A stretch of 64,000 bases of DNA, taken from positions 558,001 to 622,000 of the forward strand of contig NC_007404.1 in the NCBI RefSeq assembly GCF_000012745.1. Direction: 5' to 3'. Shown here piece by piece: positions 1-7,803 of this stretch (positions are counted from its first letter, which is position 1; the number at the start of each line of letters is the position of its first letter). The DNA is from Thiobacillus denitrificans ATCC 25259 (GTDB lineage Bacteria; Pseudomonadota; Gammaproteobacteria; Burkholderiales; Thiobacillaceae). Below the pieces are notes generated by a model that was not told where the DNA came from, ran no database searches, and worked only from the letters and a program-made list of their open reading frames with translations. Made by a program: the position numbers and the translations under genes.

Positions 1-1291
1 CGATCAACTGCTTGATCAGCGCGCGGATCGCGGTCGACGAGCACGCGCCGCCGTTGTCGGTCGCGACGTGGCTGCCGAAGAAGTACTTGAGTTCGTAGAG
101 GCCGCGCGGGGTCATCATGAATTTCTGCGTCGTCACGCGCGAGATCGTCGATTCGTGCAGATCGACCGCGTCGGCGATCTCCCGCAGCACCAGCGGCCGC
201 ATCGCGACCTCGCCGTGCTCGAAGAAATGCTTCTGCCGATCGACGATCGCCTGAGAGACGCGCAGGATCGTGTCGAAGCGTTGCTGGACGTTCTTGATCA
301 GCCAGCGCGCCTCCTGTAGCTGGCTCGCGAGCTGGCTGCCGCCCGATTCGCGATGTCGCGCCAGGATGTCGGCGTAGACGCGGTTGACCCGCAGCTTGGG
401 CATCGCGTCGGCGTTCAGGCTCGCGATCCACATGCCCTTGACCTTGCGCACGTAGACGTCGGGGATGACGTAGTGCGTCTGTTCGGCGCTGAAGGCCGAG
501 CCGGGCCGCGGATTGAGCGAGAGGATCAGCGCGCGCGCCGCGCGCAGCGTCGGATCGTCGATCCCGAGCATTTTTTTCAGCTTGCCGACGTCGCGCGCCG
601 CCAGCAGCTCGAGATAGTGCGTGGTGAGCCGCATCGCTGCCGCGCGCACCGGCGTGTCGTCGGGAAGGGCGCGCAGTTGCAGCGTCAGGCATTCGGCCAG
701 ATTGCGCGCGCCGACGCCGGTCGGGTCCATGTTCTGCAGGTGCTTGAGCGCGGTTTCGACTTCCTCGTGCTCGAGGTCCTCGAGTTCGTCGCGCAGGCTC
801 GCCGTGATGTCTTCGAGCGGCTGGGTGAGGAAACCGGCTTCGTCGAGATCGTCGATGAGTGCGGCGACGAGCACGCGGTCGCGCACGGTGAGCGGGCTCA
901 CGATCAGCTGGTTGAGCAGGTGTTCGCGCAGCGTCGCGCCCGCGACCGAACCTTGGGCGTAATCGCCGTCCTCGTCCTCGTCGGCACTGCCGGCGCTGTA
1001 GTCGTTCCAGTCGGAGTCGTCGAGCGTCGTCACGGGCTCCGCCTCGGCGCGCTCGAGTTGCGGCGTTTCGCTGCTTTGCGCTTCGGCTTCCGCGGTGTGC
1101 GCCGGTGCTTCGGTCGCGGCGTGGTTCGCCTCGTCGTCGTCCTCGCGTTCGAGCAGCGGATTGTCCTGCAGCATCTGCTCGAGTTCCTGGTTCAACTCGA
1201 GCGTCGACAGCTGCAGCAGCCGGATCGACTGCTGCAGCTGAGGCGTCAGCGTGAGATGCTGACCGAGCTTGAGCTGGAGGCTGTGTTTCAT
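1..1291 (-). CDS. rpoN: RNA polymerase sigma-54 factor RpoN (3' end outside window)
   Basis: Alternative sigma factor that directs RNA polymerase to -24/-12 promoters and needs an AAA+ activator to open them. The reading frame starts at ATG 1291-1289 and is open for about 430 codons to the window edge. The N-terminus has the glutamine/leucine-rich region I (MKHSLQLKLGQHLTLTPQLQQ), followed by an acidic stretch. Near the edge the helix-turn-helix region is visible (ELKYFFGSHVAT, CSSTAIRALI). The RpoN box lies beyond the edge; family members are about 480 residues. It follows lptB by 67 bases, the standard kdsD-kdsC-lptC-lptA-lptB-rpoN order. The GAFTGA activator at 19920-21350 is a likely user. 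Confidence 0.95.
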   Translation of the reverse strand, partial: MKHSLQLKLGQHLTLTPQLQQSIRLLQLSTLELNQELEQMLQDNPLLEREDDDEANHAATEAPAHTAEAEAQSSETPQLERAEAEPVTTLDDSDWNDYSAGSADEDEDGDYAQGSVAGATLREHLLNQLIVSPLTVRDRVLVAALIDDLDEAGFLTQPLEDITASLRDELEDLEHEEVETALKHLQNMDPTGVGARNLAECLTLQLRALPDDTPVRAAAMRLTTHYLELLAARDVGKLKKMLGIDDPTLRAARALILSLNPRPGSAFSAEQTHYVIPDVYVRKVKGMWIASLNADAMPKLRVNRVYADILARHRESGGSQLASQLQEARWLIKNVQQRFDTILRVSQAIVDRQKHFFEHGEVAMRPLVLREIADAVDLHESTISRVTTQKFMMTPRGLYELKYFFGSHVATDNGGACSSTAIRALIKQLI

Positions 1292-1358
1292 GGATTCTGA
1301 CTACGGCAAAAATCGTGCCGACTTGAACGGAGTGTAGCGCGTTTCCCGTTTCGTCTCA

Positions 1359-2081
1359 TCAGAGACGGAAATTTTCGCCGAGGTAGAACTTGCGTGCGTT
1401 CTCGTCCTGGATGATGTGCTCGGGCGTGCCGGCGGTCAGCACGCGGCCGTCGTTGATGATGTATGCGCGGTCGCAGATGCCGAGCGTCTCCCGCACGTTA
1501 TGGTCGGTGATGAGGACGCCGATTTCGCGTTCGACCAGGAAATGGACCAGCTTCTGGATGTCGAGCACCGCGATCGGGTCGACACCGGCGAAGGGCTCGT
1601 CGAGCAGGACGAAACGCGGGTTGATCGCGAGCGCCCGTGCGATCTCGACGCGCCGGCGTTCGCCGCCCGACAGGCTGACCGCCGAGGCCTCGCGCAGGTG
1701 GGCGATGTGCAGGTCCTCGAGCAGGTTGTCGAGGTGCTCCTCGCGCTCCTCCTCGCTGTAGGGCTTGAGTTCGAGAATGGCGAGGATGTTTTCCTCGACC
1801 GTCATCTTGCGGAAGATCGACGGCTCCTGCGGGAGGTAGGAGAGGCCGAGGCGCGCGCGCTGGTGGATCGCCATGTGGGTGAGGTTGTGCGTGTCGAGGT
1901 GCACGGTGCCGCCGTCCGCGGCGACCAGGCCGACGACCATGTAGAAGCAGGTCGTCTTGCCGGCCCCGTTGGGGCCGAGCAGCCCGACGACCTCGCCGCT
2001 TTTGACGTCGAACGACACGTCGTGCACGACGGTGCGCTTGCCGTAGGTCTTGCGCAAGCCTTGAACCGATATCTGACTCAT
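1359..2081 (-). CDS. lptB: LPS export ABC transporter ATP-binding protein LptB
   Basis: ATPase of the LptB2FG complex, which extracts lipopolysaccharide from the inner membrane and drives it along the Lpt bridge. The 240 residues show Walker A GPNGAGKT (about 36-43), the ABC signature LSGGERRR, Walker B FVLLDEP and the H-loop region LITDHNVRE, all typical of LptB. The ATG overlaps the lptA stop by four bases (ATGA), so the two are probably translationally coupled. Its membrane partners LptF and LptG are encoded far away at 53175-55321. Confidence 0.96.
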   Translation of the reverse strand: MSQISVQGLRKTYGKRTVVHDVSFDVKSGEVVGLLGPNGAGKTTCFYMVVGLVAADGGTVHLDTHNLTHMAIHQRARLGLSYLPQEPSIFRKMTVEENILAILELKPYSEEEREEHLDNLLEDLHIAHLREASAVSLSGGERRRVEIARALAINPRFVLLDEPFAGVDPIAVLDIQKLVHFLVEREIGVLITDHNVRETLGICDRAYIINDGRVLTAGTPEHIIQDENARKFYLGENFRL

Positions 2082-2611
2082 GGTTGCGCTGCCGGCTGCT
2101 CGCCGCGCGGTTTGGGGCGGATGACCGCGCGTACGCGCCCGCCCGGGCTACCGGCGCCGTTCTGGCCGACGACCTTGTAAAAACCGCTGTCGCTGTTGTA
2201 CGAAATCCGCGCGCCGCGCAGCTCGTCCTCGCCTCGGCGCAGTCGTGCGTCGCCGATGAGGTCGAGTTCGCTCGTCGTGTTGTCGAATTCGATGCGCGCC
2301 GCGAAGCCCTCGATGAATTCGTCGCGCCCGTCGACCTTCTGCCGGAACGCGACGGGGCGCCCGGTCGCGCTGACCTTGTCGAGGCCCGCGGCGTTCTGCG
2401 TCAACTGCATGCGGTCGGCGCGCAGCGTCAGGGTGCCCTGGGTGAGAATCACATTGCCCTGGTAGACGCTGACTTTTTTGATGTCGTCGAGCGTCACTGT
2501 GTCCGCTTCGAGATTGATCGGCTTGTCGCGGTCGGCGGTCTCGGCATGCGCAGGCGCGGCCAGGAGCGCGAGCCAGAGCGCGGCGCACAGGGGGGTGATC
2601 GGGGTTCGCAT
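2078..2611 (-). CDS. lptA: LPS transport periplasmic protein LptA
   Basis: Periplasmic beta-jellyroll protein that forms the LPS bridge between LptC and the outer membrane LptD. The 177 residues start with a signal peptide of about 23 residues ending AHA. An OstA-like domain follows ([25 protein letters not shown]) with regularly spaced strands. The C-terminal 25 residues are proline/arginine rich. The gene sits four bases after the lptC stop and overlaps lptB, so lptC-lptA-lptB form one coupled unit. Confidence 0.92.
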   Translation of the reverse strand: MRTPITPLCAALWLALLAAPAHAETADRDKPINLEADTVTLDDIKKVSVYQGNVILTQGTLTLRADRMQLTQNAAGLDKVSATGRPVAFRQKVDGRDEFIEGFAARIEFDNTTSELDLIGDARLRRGEDELRGARISYNSDSGFYKVVGQNGAGSPGGRVRAVIRPKPRGEQPAAQP

Positions 2612-2615
2612 GGCG

Positions 2616-3188
2616 CTAGTTTCTCCGGGGAAGGTAACGGGTGTGGACCCGTCCGCTCAGTTTGATCACGCGAAGCCGCGCGTCGTAGTGCATGGCGCCT
2701 GCGCGCACGGTCAGCAGGTCGTCGCGGATGTCGACGGGCCCCGGCGACCGCAGCTGGTCCTGCTCGGGAAACACGAGCAGCCGTGCGGTGCGCAGGGTCA
2801 TGGCCGACTGCCCCGCGTGGGCGGCGCGGACGACGTTGACGTCGCCGCGCAGGTCGACCTCGTCGCCGGTCGGCGAGATCGTCGCTTCGCGCGCCGCGGC
2901 GCGGATTTCGCCGGCTTCGGGATCGATCTGCACGAAGCGCGGCAGCTCGAGCTCGGTGAGCCTGCTGCCGGTGTAGTGCTTGAGCCGTTTGGCCGAGAGG
3001 CGGTATTGCGGACGTCCGGTCGCGTCGGTGCGCAAGGCGTCGAAGTTTTCCATGATGCCCTCCGGATCGCTTTCAGCGGCGTGTTCGGGCGCAGGCGTGA
3101 CCTGCACGGCGCGCTCGATCGCGAAGCTCAACGCGGCGAGCAACAGCAGAATCGCGAGCGGCAGCCACAGCGAACCCCGGGAAATCAT
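2616..3188 (-). CDS. lptC: LPS export system protein LptC
   Basis: Bitopic inner membrane protein that receives LPS from LptB2FG and passes it to LptA. The 190 residues have one N-terminal membrane helix (WLPLAILLLLAALSF, about 8-22) followed by a periplasmic LptC/YrbK domain (MENFDALRTDATGRPQYRLSA is the typical first strand pair). Length and position between kdsC and lptA match the family. The start at 3188 places the transmembrane helix directly at the N-terminus, as expected for an uncleaved anchor. Confidence 0.9.
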   Translation of the reverse strand: MISRGSLWLPLAILLLLAALSFAIERAVQVTPAPEHAAESDPEGIMENFDALRTDATGRPQYRLSAKRLKHYTGSRLTELELPRFVQIDPEAGEIRAAAREATISPTGDEVDLRGDVNVVRAAHAGQSAMTLRTARLLVFPEQDQLRSPGPVDIRDDLLTVRAGAMHYDARLRVIKLSGRVHTRYLPRRN

Positions 3189-3222
3189 TGCGTCGGACCG
3201 GCCGCCCGCAGCCCGCGGGCCT

Positions 3223-3750
3223 TCATTGCAGGTAGGGGGCGAGCGCCGCGTCGAGCGTGCCCTGGGCGCGCATCAGGAATTCGCAGGCTTCGCGGACCGC
3301 GCCGCGCCCGGCCTCGCGCCGCGTTGTGTAATGGCTGTGGGCCTTCACCAGTTCGGGGGCTGCGGGGACGGTGATCGCGAGACCGGCGCGGCGCATGACC
3401 GGCAGGTCGACCACGTCGTCGCCCATGTAGGCCGTGGCCTCGGGGTCGATGGCGAGTTCGCGGCAGAGCGCCTGGTAGACGACCAGCTTGTCGTGCGCGC
3501 CCTGATGAACGATGTCGATGCCGAGGTTGCGCGCGCGGTGCTCGACCACGCGCGACGTCCGCCCGGTGATGATTGCAAGCGCGACGCCGCTGCGCTGAAG
3601 CATCTTGAGGCCGTGGCCGTCGAGCGAGTTGAAGCCCTTGTATTCCTGTCCGTCGTCGGCGAGGAACAGCGTGCCGTCGGTCATGACGCCGTCGACGTCG
3701 AAGGCGATGAGGCGGATTTTTCGCGCCCGGGCGATCGCGTCGTCGGCCAT
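3223..3750 (-). CDS. kdsC: 3-deoxy-D-manno-octulosonate 8-phosphate phosphatase KdsC
   Basis: HAD-superfamily phosphatase that dephosphorylates KDO-8-phosphate in the Kdo pathway for LPS inner core. The frame is open much further upstream, but the upstream part only reads kdsD out of frame. The real start is ATG 3750-3748, giving 175 residues beginning MADDAIARAR. HAD motif I is DVDGVMTDG, motif II is the IITGRTS segment, and YMGDDVVDLPVM is motif III/IV. The A of its ATG is the last base of the kdsD stop (TGATG), so translation is coupled. Confidence 0.95.
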   Translation of the reverse strand: MADDAIARARKIRLIAFDVDGVMTDGTLFLADDGQEYKGFNSLDGHGLKMLQRSGVALAIITGRTSRVVEHRARNLGIDIVHQGAHDKLVVYQALCRELAIDPEATAYMGDDVVDLPVMRRAGLAITVPAAPELVKAHSHYTTRREAGRGAVREACEFLMRAQGTLDAALAPYLQ

Positions 3751-4736
3751 CACACCACCCCCGCTTTCAGCAGGTCGTGCATGTTGAGGGCGCCGACCAG
3801 GCGATTGTCGGCGTCGACGACGAGCAGACCGTTGATTTTCAGCGTCTCCATTTTCTCCACTGCCGCGGCGGCGAGTTCGTCCGCGCGGATCGTCTTCGGG
3901 TTCGGTGTCATGAGGTCGGCGATTTTCGCGTGCTGGATGTCGAGAGCATGTTCGAGCGTCCGACGCAGGTCGCCGTCGGTGAAGAGCCCGACGACGCGGT
4001 CGTCGGCATCGACCACGGCGGTCATGCCCAGGCCCTTTTTGGTCATTTCGAACAGCGCGGCCTTGAGCGTCGCGTCGCGCCCGACTTTCGGCAGCGCGTC
4101 GCCGCCGTGCATGACGTCGGCGACATGAACGAGCAGCCGCCGCCCGAGGCTGCCGCCCGGGTGGGTGCGCGCGAAATCGTCGGCCGAAAAACCGCGTGCG
4201 TCGAGCAGGGCGACCGCGAGCGCGTCTCCGAGCGCGAGTGCCGCCGTCGTGCTCGCGGTCGGCGCGAGGTTGAGCGGACACGCCTCCTTGTCGACCTTGG
4301 CGTTGAGGTGGGCATCGGCCTCGCGCGCGAGCGTCGACGCCGGGTTGCCGGTCATCGCGACGAGCTTCGCGCCGCGTCGCTTGATGAGCGGCACGATGCA
4401 GACGATCTCGCTGCTTTCGCCGGAATTGGACAGCGCGAGTACGACGTCGTCGTGCGCGATCATGCCGAGGTCGCCGTGGCTCGCTTCCCCGGGATGCATG
4501 AAAAATGCCGGCGTTCCGGTCGACGCGAGGGTGGCGGCGATCTTGCTACCGACGTGCCCCGATTTGCCCATCCCGGAGACGACGACCCGCCCGGTGCAGG
4601 CGAGGATCAGGCGAACGGCGTCGGCAAATCCGTGATCGAGACGTGTCGAAACGGTATGCAGCGCGTCGGCTTCGATCTCGAGGACCTGACGCGCGAGCGC
4701 GAGTGAATGTTCGGCGGAGAGGGATTGGACTTGCAT
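3750..4736 (-). CDS. kdsD: D-arabinose 5-phosphate isomerase KdsD
   Basis: Isomerises ribulose 5-phosphate to arabinose 5-phosphate, the first step of Kdo synthesis. It has an N-terminal SIS domain (SGMGKSGHVG, MHPGEASHGDLGM, SNSGES) followed by two CBS domains (VADVMHGGDALP and IADLMTPNPKTI regions), the usual KdsD/KpsF architecture. I prefer ATG 4736 (MQVQSL, 328 residues). A TTG at 4745 would add three residues. The start codon lies inside a 9-base inverted repeat (4735-4776) that may affect its translation. First gene of the LPS operon. Confidence 0.95.
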   Translation of the reverse strand: MQVQSLSAEHSLALARQVLEIEADALHTVSTRLDHGFADAVRLILACTGRVVVSGMGKSGHVGSKIAATLASTGTPAFFMHPGEASHGDLGMIAHDDVVLALSNSGESSEIVCIVPLIKRRGAKLVAMTGNPASTLAREADAHLNAKVDKEACPLNLAPTASTTAALALGDALAVALLDARGFSADDFARTHPGGSLGRRLLVHVADVMHGGDALPKVGRDATLKAALFEMTKKGLGMTAVVDADDRVVGLFTDGDLRRTLEHALDIQHAKIADLMTPNPKTIRADELAAAAVEKMETLKINGLLVVDADNRLVGALNMHDLLKAGVV

Positions 4737-4752
4737 GGGCGGCAAGTATACT
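4725..4752 (+). promoter_or_regulatory. candidate sigma-70 promoter for the cation antiporter gene
   Basis: TTGGAC (4725-4730), a 16-base spacer and TATACT (4747-4752) give a good -35/-10 pair reading toward the antiporter gene at 4894. The start of transcription would fall near 4759, inside the palindrome at 4752-4766. This rests on sequence match only. Confidence 0.4.
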
Positions 4753-4776
4753 AAACGCCGCGTTTACGCCGCCCAT
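4735..4776. repeat. nested inverted repeats in the kdsD/antiporter divergent spacer
   Basis: The outer repeat is ATGGGCGGC (4735-4743) and GCCGCCCAT (4768-4776), a perfect 9-base pair. Nested in it is the perfect palindrome TAAACG-CCG-CGTTTA (4752-4766). The kdsD start codon lies at the edge of the outer repeat. It could be an operator for the divergent pair, or an RNA hairpin hiding the kdsD start. Function is unknown. Confidence 0.5.
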
Positions 4777-4893
4777 TTCCTTGCGTCCGGCCGAGCGTAT
4801 CGCGCCCCCCCGAATAACACTCAGCCATCGACGACCGCATGCCCTTCACGAGGACGCCGACTTCAGCACCCACCCGCGCCACCGACACTTCGC

Positions 4894-6870
4894 ATGCACT
4901 CCGGTAGCAGCCTTCAGCTCGTCCTGATCCTGCTCGCGGTGGCGGTGCTGGTGGCGGCCGCGGCGCGTGCGCTGCGCCTGCCGACCATGCTCGCCTATCT
5001 CGTCACCGGGATCGCGATCGGCCCGTTCGCGCTCGGCTGGATTCCGGACAGCGACGAGGCGCGTTATCTGGCCGAATTCGGCGTCGTGTTCCTGATGTTT
5101 TCGATCGGCCTCGAATTCAGCCTGCCGCGTCTGATGACAATGCGCATGACCGTGTTCGGCTTCGGCGGCGCACAGGTCGTGCTGACCATTGTCCTCAGCG
5201 CCGCGGTCGCCTGGATGCTCGGATTGCCCCCGCTCGCCGCGCTCGCCGTCGGCGGCATCATGTCGATGTCGTCGACCGCGATCGTCTCGAAAATGCTGAC
5301 CGAACGGCTCGAGGTGCAGACCTCGCACGGACGCCAGATCTTCGGGGCGCTGCTGTTTCAGGATCTCGCAGTGGTGCCGCTGCTGATCCTGATCCCGGCT
5401 TTTGCCAAGGAATCGGACGCGATGGCCGCGACCCTCGGTCTGGCCTTGCTCAAGGCGACGGTCGTCCTCGGCTTCCTACTGTTCGTCGGTCAGCGCGTCA
5501 TGCGGCCGTGGTTCCAGTGGGTCGCGGGGCACAAGTCGCCCGAGCTTTTCACCCTCAATTTGCTGCTTTTCACGCTCGGCCTCGCCTTCCTGACCGAGAG
5601 CGCCGGCCTGTCGCTGGCGCTCGGGGCCTTCCTCGCTGGCATGCTGGTGTCCGAGACCGAATACCGCTACCAAGTCGAGGACGACATCAAGCCTTTCCGG
5701 GACGTGCTCCTGGGCCTGTTCTTCGTCACGATCGGCATGCGTCTCGACCCCACGCAGGTGATGCTCGACTGGGCCGACGTGCTCATGATCGTCGCGGCGA
5801 TCGTCATCGGCAAGGGCGTGCTCGTCGCGGGTCTCGCAATGGCCTTCGGCAGTGGCCGGCCGACCGCGTGGCGCACCGCTCTTGGGCTCGCGCAGGCGGG
5901 CGAATTCGGCTTCGTTCTGCTCGCGCAGGCGGCCGACCTCAGGCTGCTCGGCGTCGAGGTCGCCCAGCCGCTGCTCGCCGCGATGGTGCTGTCGATGCTG
6001 ATCGCTCCGCTGCTGATCCACCGGATGGACACCCTCACGCGGCTTCTTGCCGGCAGCGAGTGGTCCGGGCGCGCCAAGGAAGTGCACGACATTTCGATCA
6101 AGAGCTTCGGCAAGACCCGCCACGTGATCGTCTGCGGCTACGGGCGCAGCGGCCAGAATCTGGCGCGCCTGCTCGAGGCCGAAGGCATCACCTTTATCGC
6201 ACTCGACGCCGACCCCGAGCGCATCCGCGCGGTCGCAGCGTCAGGCGTTTCGGCCGTCTACGGCGATGCGAGCCGGCGTGAAGTGCTGGTCGCCGCGGGC
6301 TTGAGCCGGGCGCAGGCCGTCGTTGTCACCTATTCCGACGTGCATTCGAGCATGGCCATCCTGCGTCATGTGCGCGAGCTGCGACCGGAGGTCCCGGTCA
6401 TCGTGCGCACGATCGACGACACCCATATCGACGCCTTGAAGGCGGCCGGCGCGGCCGAAGTCGTGTCGGAAGTGATGGAAGGCTCGCTGATGCTCGCCTC
6501 GCACGCGCTGATGCTGCTCGGCGTGCCGCTCGCCCAGGTGCTGAGGCGGGTGCGTGACGTCCGCGACACGCGTTACGCGCTGATGCGCGGGTTTTTCCGT
6601 GGCGCGAGCGACGTCGACCACGAACTCGACCAGCAGAGCCAGCCGCGCCTGAACACCGTGCTGATCACCCAGGGCTCGGCCGCGGCGGGGCACACGCTCG
6701 CGGAACTGGCCTTGGACGAATTGGCGGTCGAGGTGGTCGCGATCCGCCGTCAGGGCATCAAGGGCGTCGACCCGCAGCCCGAGGCCGAAATCCGCGTGGG
6801 CGACGTGCTGGTGTTACGGGGCGGCGCCGGGGGGCTGGCGGCGGCGGAGTTCAGGTTATTGCAGGGCTGA
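4894..6870 (+). CDS. CPA2-family monovalent cation:proton antiporter with RCK domain (KefB/KefC/YbaL-like)
   Basis: Inner membrane cation/proton exchanger. The frame opens at 4735, but the first membrane helix begins directly after ATG 4894 (MHSGSSLQLVL), giving 658 residues of normal family length. Residues 1-390 form about 12 hydrophobic segments of the Na+/H+ exchanger fold, including LYQDLAVVPLL-type motifs (FQDLAVVPLLIL). Then comes a TrkA-N Rossmann domain with the dinucleotide motif CGYGRSGQNLARLL, and a C-terminal TrkA-C domain. Whether it moves K+ or Na+, and whether it is glutathione-gated, cannot be read from sequence. No small ancillary kefF/kefG-type gene is adjacent. Confidence 0.88.
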   Translation: MHSGSSLQLVLILLAVAVLVAAAARALRLPTMLAYLVTGIAIGPFALGWIPDSDEARYLAEFGVVFLMFSIGLEFSLPRLMTMRMTVFGFGGAQVVLTIVLSAAVAWMLGLPPLAALAVGGIMSMSSTAIVSKMLTERLEVQTSHGRQIFGALLFQDLAVVPLLILIPAFAKESDAMAATLGLALLKATVVLGFLLFVGQRVMRPWFQWVAGHKSPELFTLNLLLFTLGLAFLTESAGLSLALGAFLAGMLVSETEYRYQVEDDIKPFRDVLLGLFFVTIGMRLDPTQVMLDWADVLMIVAAIVIGKGVLVAGLAMAFGSGRPTAWRTALGLAQAGEFGFVLLAQAADLRLLGVEVAQPLLAAMVLSMLIAPLLIHRMDTLTRLLAGSEWSGRAKEVHDISIKSFGKTRHVIVCGYGRSGQNLARLLEAEGITFIALDADPERIRAVAASGVSAVYGDASRREVLVAAGLSRAQAVVVTYSDVHSSMAILRHVRELRPEVPVIVRTIDDTHIDALKAAGAAEVVSEVMEGSLMLASHALMLLGVPLAQVLRRVRDVRDTRYALMRGFFRGASDVDHELDQQSQPRLNTVLITQGSAAAGHTLAELALDELAVEVVAIRRQGIKGVDPQPEAEIRVGDVLVLRGGAGGLAAAEFRLLQG

Positions 6871-6935
6871 AGCGTTCTCCGAGCGCTAGTCCGGTCGGGA
6901 CGCCCTCAGCGACGGACCGAAAAGAAACGCGGGAC

Positions 6936-7592
6936 TTATACGCCCATGCAAACGGTGTACGTGGTGGAATCGGCCACACTGGTCGTTGCAGTGGCCGCCC
7001 CCGCCGTGCTGGCCACCGTGCCGACCATTAGGGAGCCTGTCGCCGTATTGCCGTCATCGAGTTGGGCATCGAGTTGTTTGGCATGTCTTCCCAGGATGGA
7101 GCCGGAACAGATGAAATAAGTGCCGGTCATCCCTGTGAAGGGAGCGGTGCTCTGGACGCCAATGATCCCACCGGCGGCATTCCGTGGCTGATAATCGGTA
7201 GCGGCTAGACTAGTTGTTCCAGGCGCTAGCCCGGCCAGACGTACGTGCTGCCAGAACAAAAAGGTTTCTTTGGGTGTGGTTTCGTTCGCGCTGTCCCAGC
7301 TGCCTTCGATGACACCATCACCATCGCCCGCCCCGGGAGTCACGGCCGTCGTCCCCACATGGGCGACAGCCGCACTGTCATCACCTGGAAGCGCCTTGAA
7401 CCGGTCCTGATAGCCGTAGATGAATACCGGAACGTTACGAAAATCAGAGGCGAGGTTTTTCACCCGTGCGCTATTGATAAGTTCCTGCCCCTTCAAAATT
7501 CCACCGAGCAGCAGGCCGATAATGACCAGCACGATCGCGATTTCGATCAGCGTGAAGCCAGCTTGGCGGCGGGCGAATTGGCGGGGGCGCAT
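6936..7592 (-). CDS. type IV (MSHA-like) prepilin
   Basis: Pilin subunit precursor. From ATG 7592 the 218-residue product has a 12-residue basic leader ending in Gly, the prepilin peptidase site G/FTLIE with Glu at +5, and a hydrophobic N-terminal helix (IAIVLVIIGLLLGG). The rest is a Ser/Thr/Gly-rich globular domain with two cysteines (FICSGS and the final VCMGV) that could close a disulfide loop. An upstream in-frame start at 7634 is unlikely because it lies before the predicted sigma-54 transcription start (about 7619). GGAG at 7603-7600 is the ribosome binding site. It is transcribed separately from the main pilus operon and may be the major subunit. Confidence 0.85.
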   Translation of the reverse strand: MRPRQFARRQAGFTLIEIAIVLVIIGLLLGGILKGQELINSARVKNLASDFRNVPVFIYGYQDRFKALPGDDSAAVAHVGTTAVTPGAGDGDGVIEGSWDSANETTPKETFLFWQHVRLAGLAPGTTSLAATDYQPRNAAGGIIGVQSTAPFTGMTGTYFICSGSILGRHAKQLDAQLDDGNTATGSLMVGTVASTAGAATATTSVADSTTYTVCMGV

Positions 7593-7629
7593 GGTGAATC
7601 TCCGGTCTGGAATCGCGTGCCGGAGGGCG

Positions 7630-7645
7630 TGCAAAATTTATGCCT
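7630..7645 (-). promoter_or_regulatory. candidate sigma-54 (-24/-12) promoter for the prepilin gene
   Basis: The minus strand reads AGGCATAAATTTTGCA, matching the consensus TGGCACGNNNNTTGCA with the essential GG-N10-GC spacing. The predicted transcription start is near 7619, which leaves a 27-base leader with a GGAG ribosome site before ATG 7592. A sigma-54 activator (19920-21350) and rpoN (1-1291) are in the same window. Differences from consensus are the first T and the C and G after GGCA. Confidence 0.6.
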
Positions 7646-7803
7646 CGTCGGCGACACCCTCGTAAATGGCTGTTCCAAAAAACGAAAAAAATTGAGGTCT
7701 GCGTCGGTGCATGGGCGGTGATGTCGAAAACACGACGTGTGCGGCGAACTGCCGTCACCGACCCCGATGCTCGATTTAAGGCAGGAAATGCCGTTAGCAT
7801 GGC

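Noticed and set aside
353..1300. Long plus-strand open frame opposite rpoN
   Set aside because: It is the antisense of a clearly recognised RpoN reading frame; GC-rich codon use makes long antisense frames common here.
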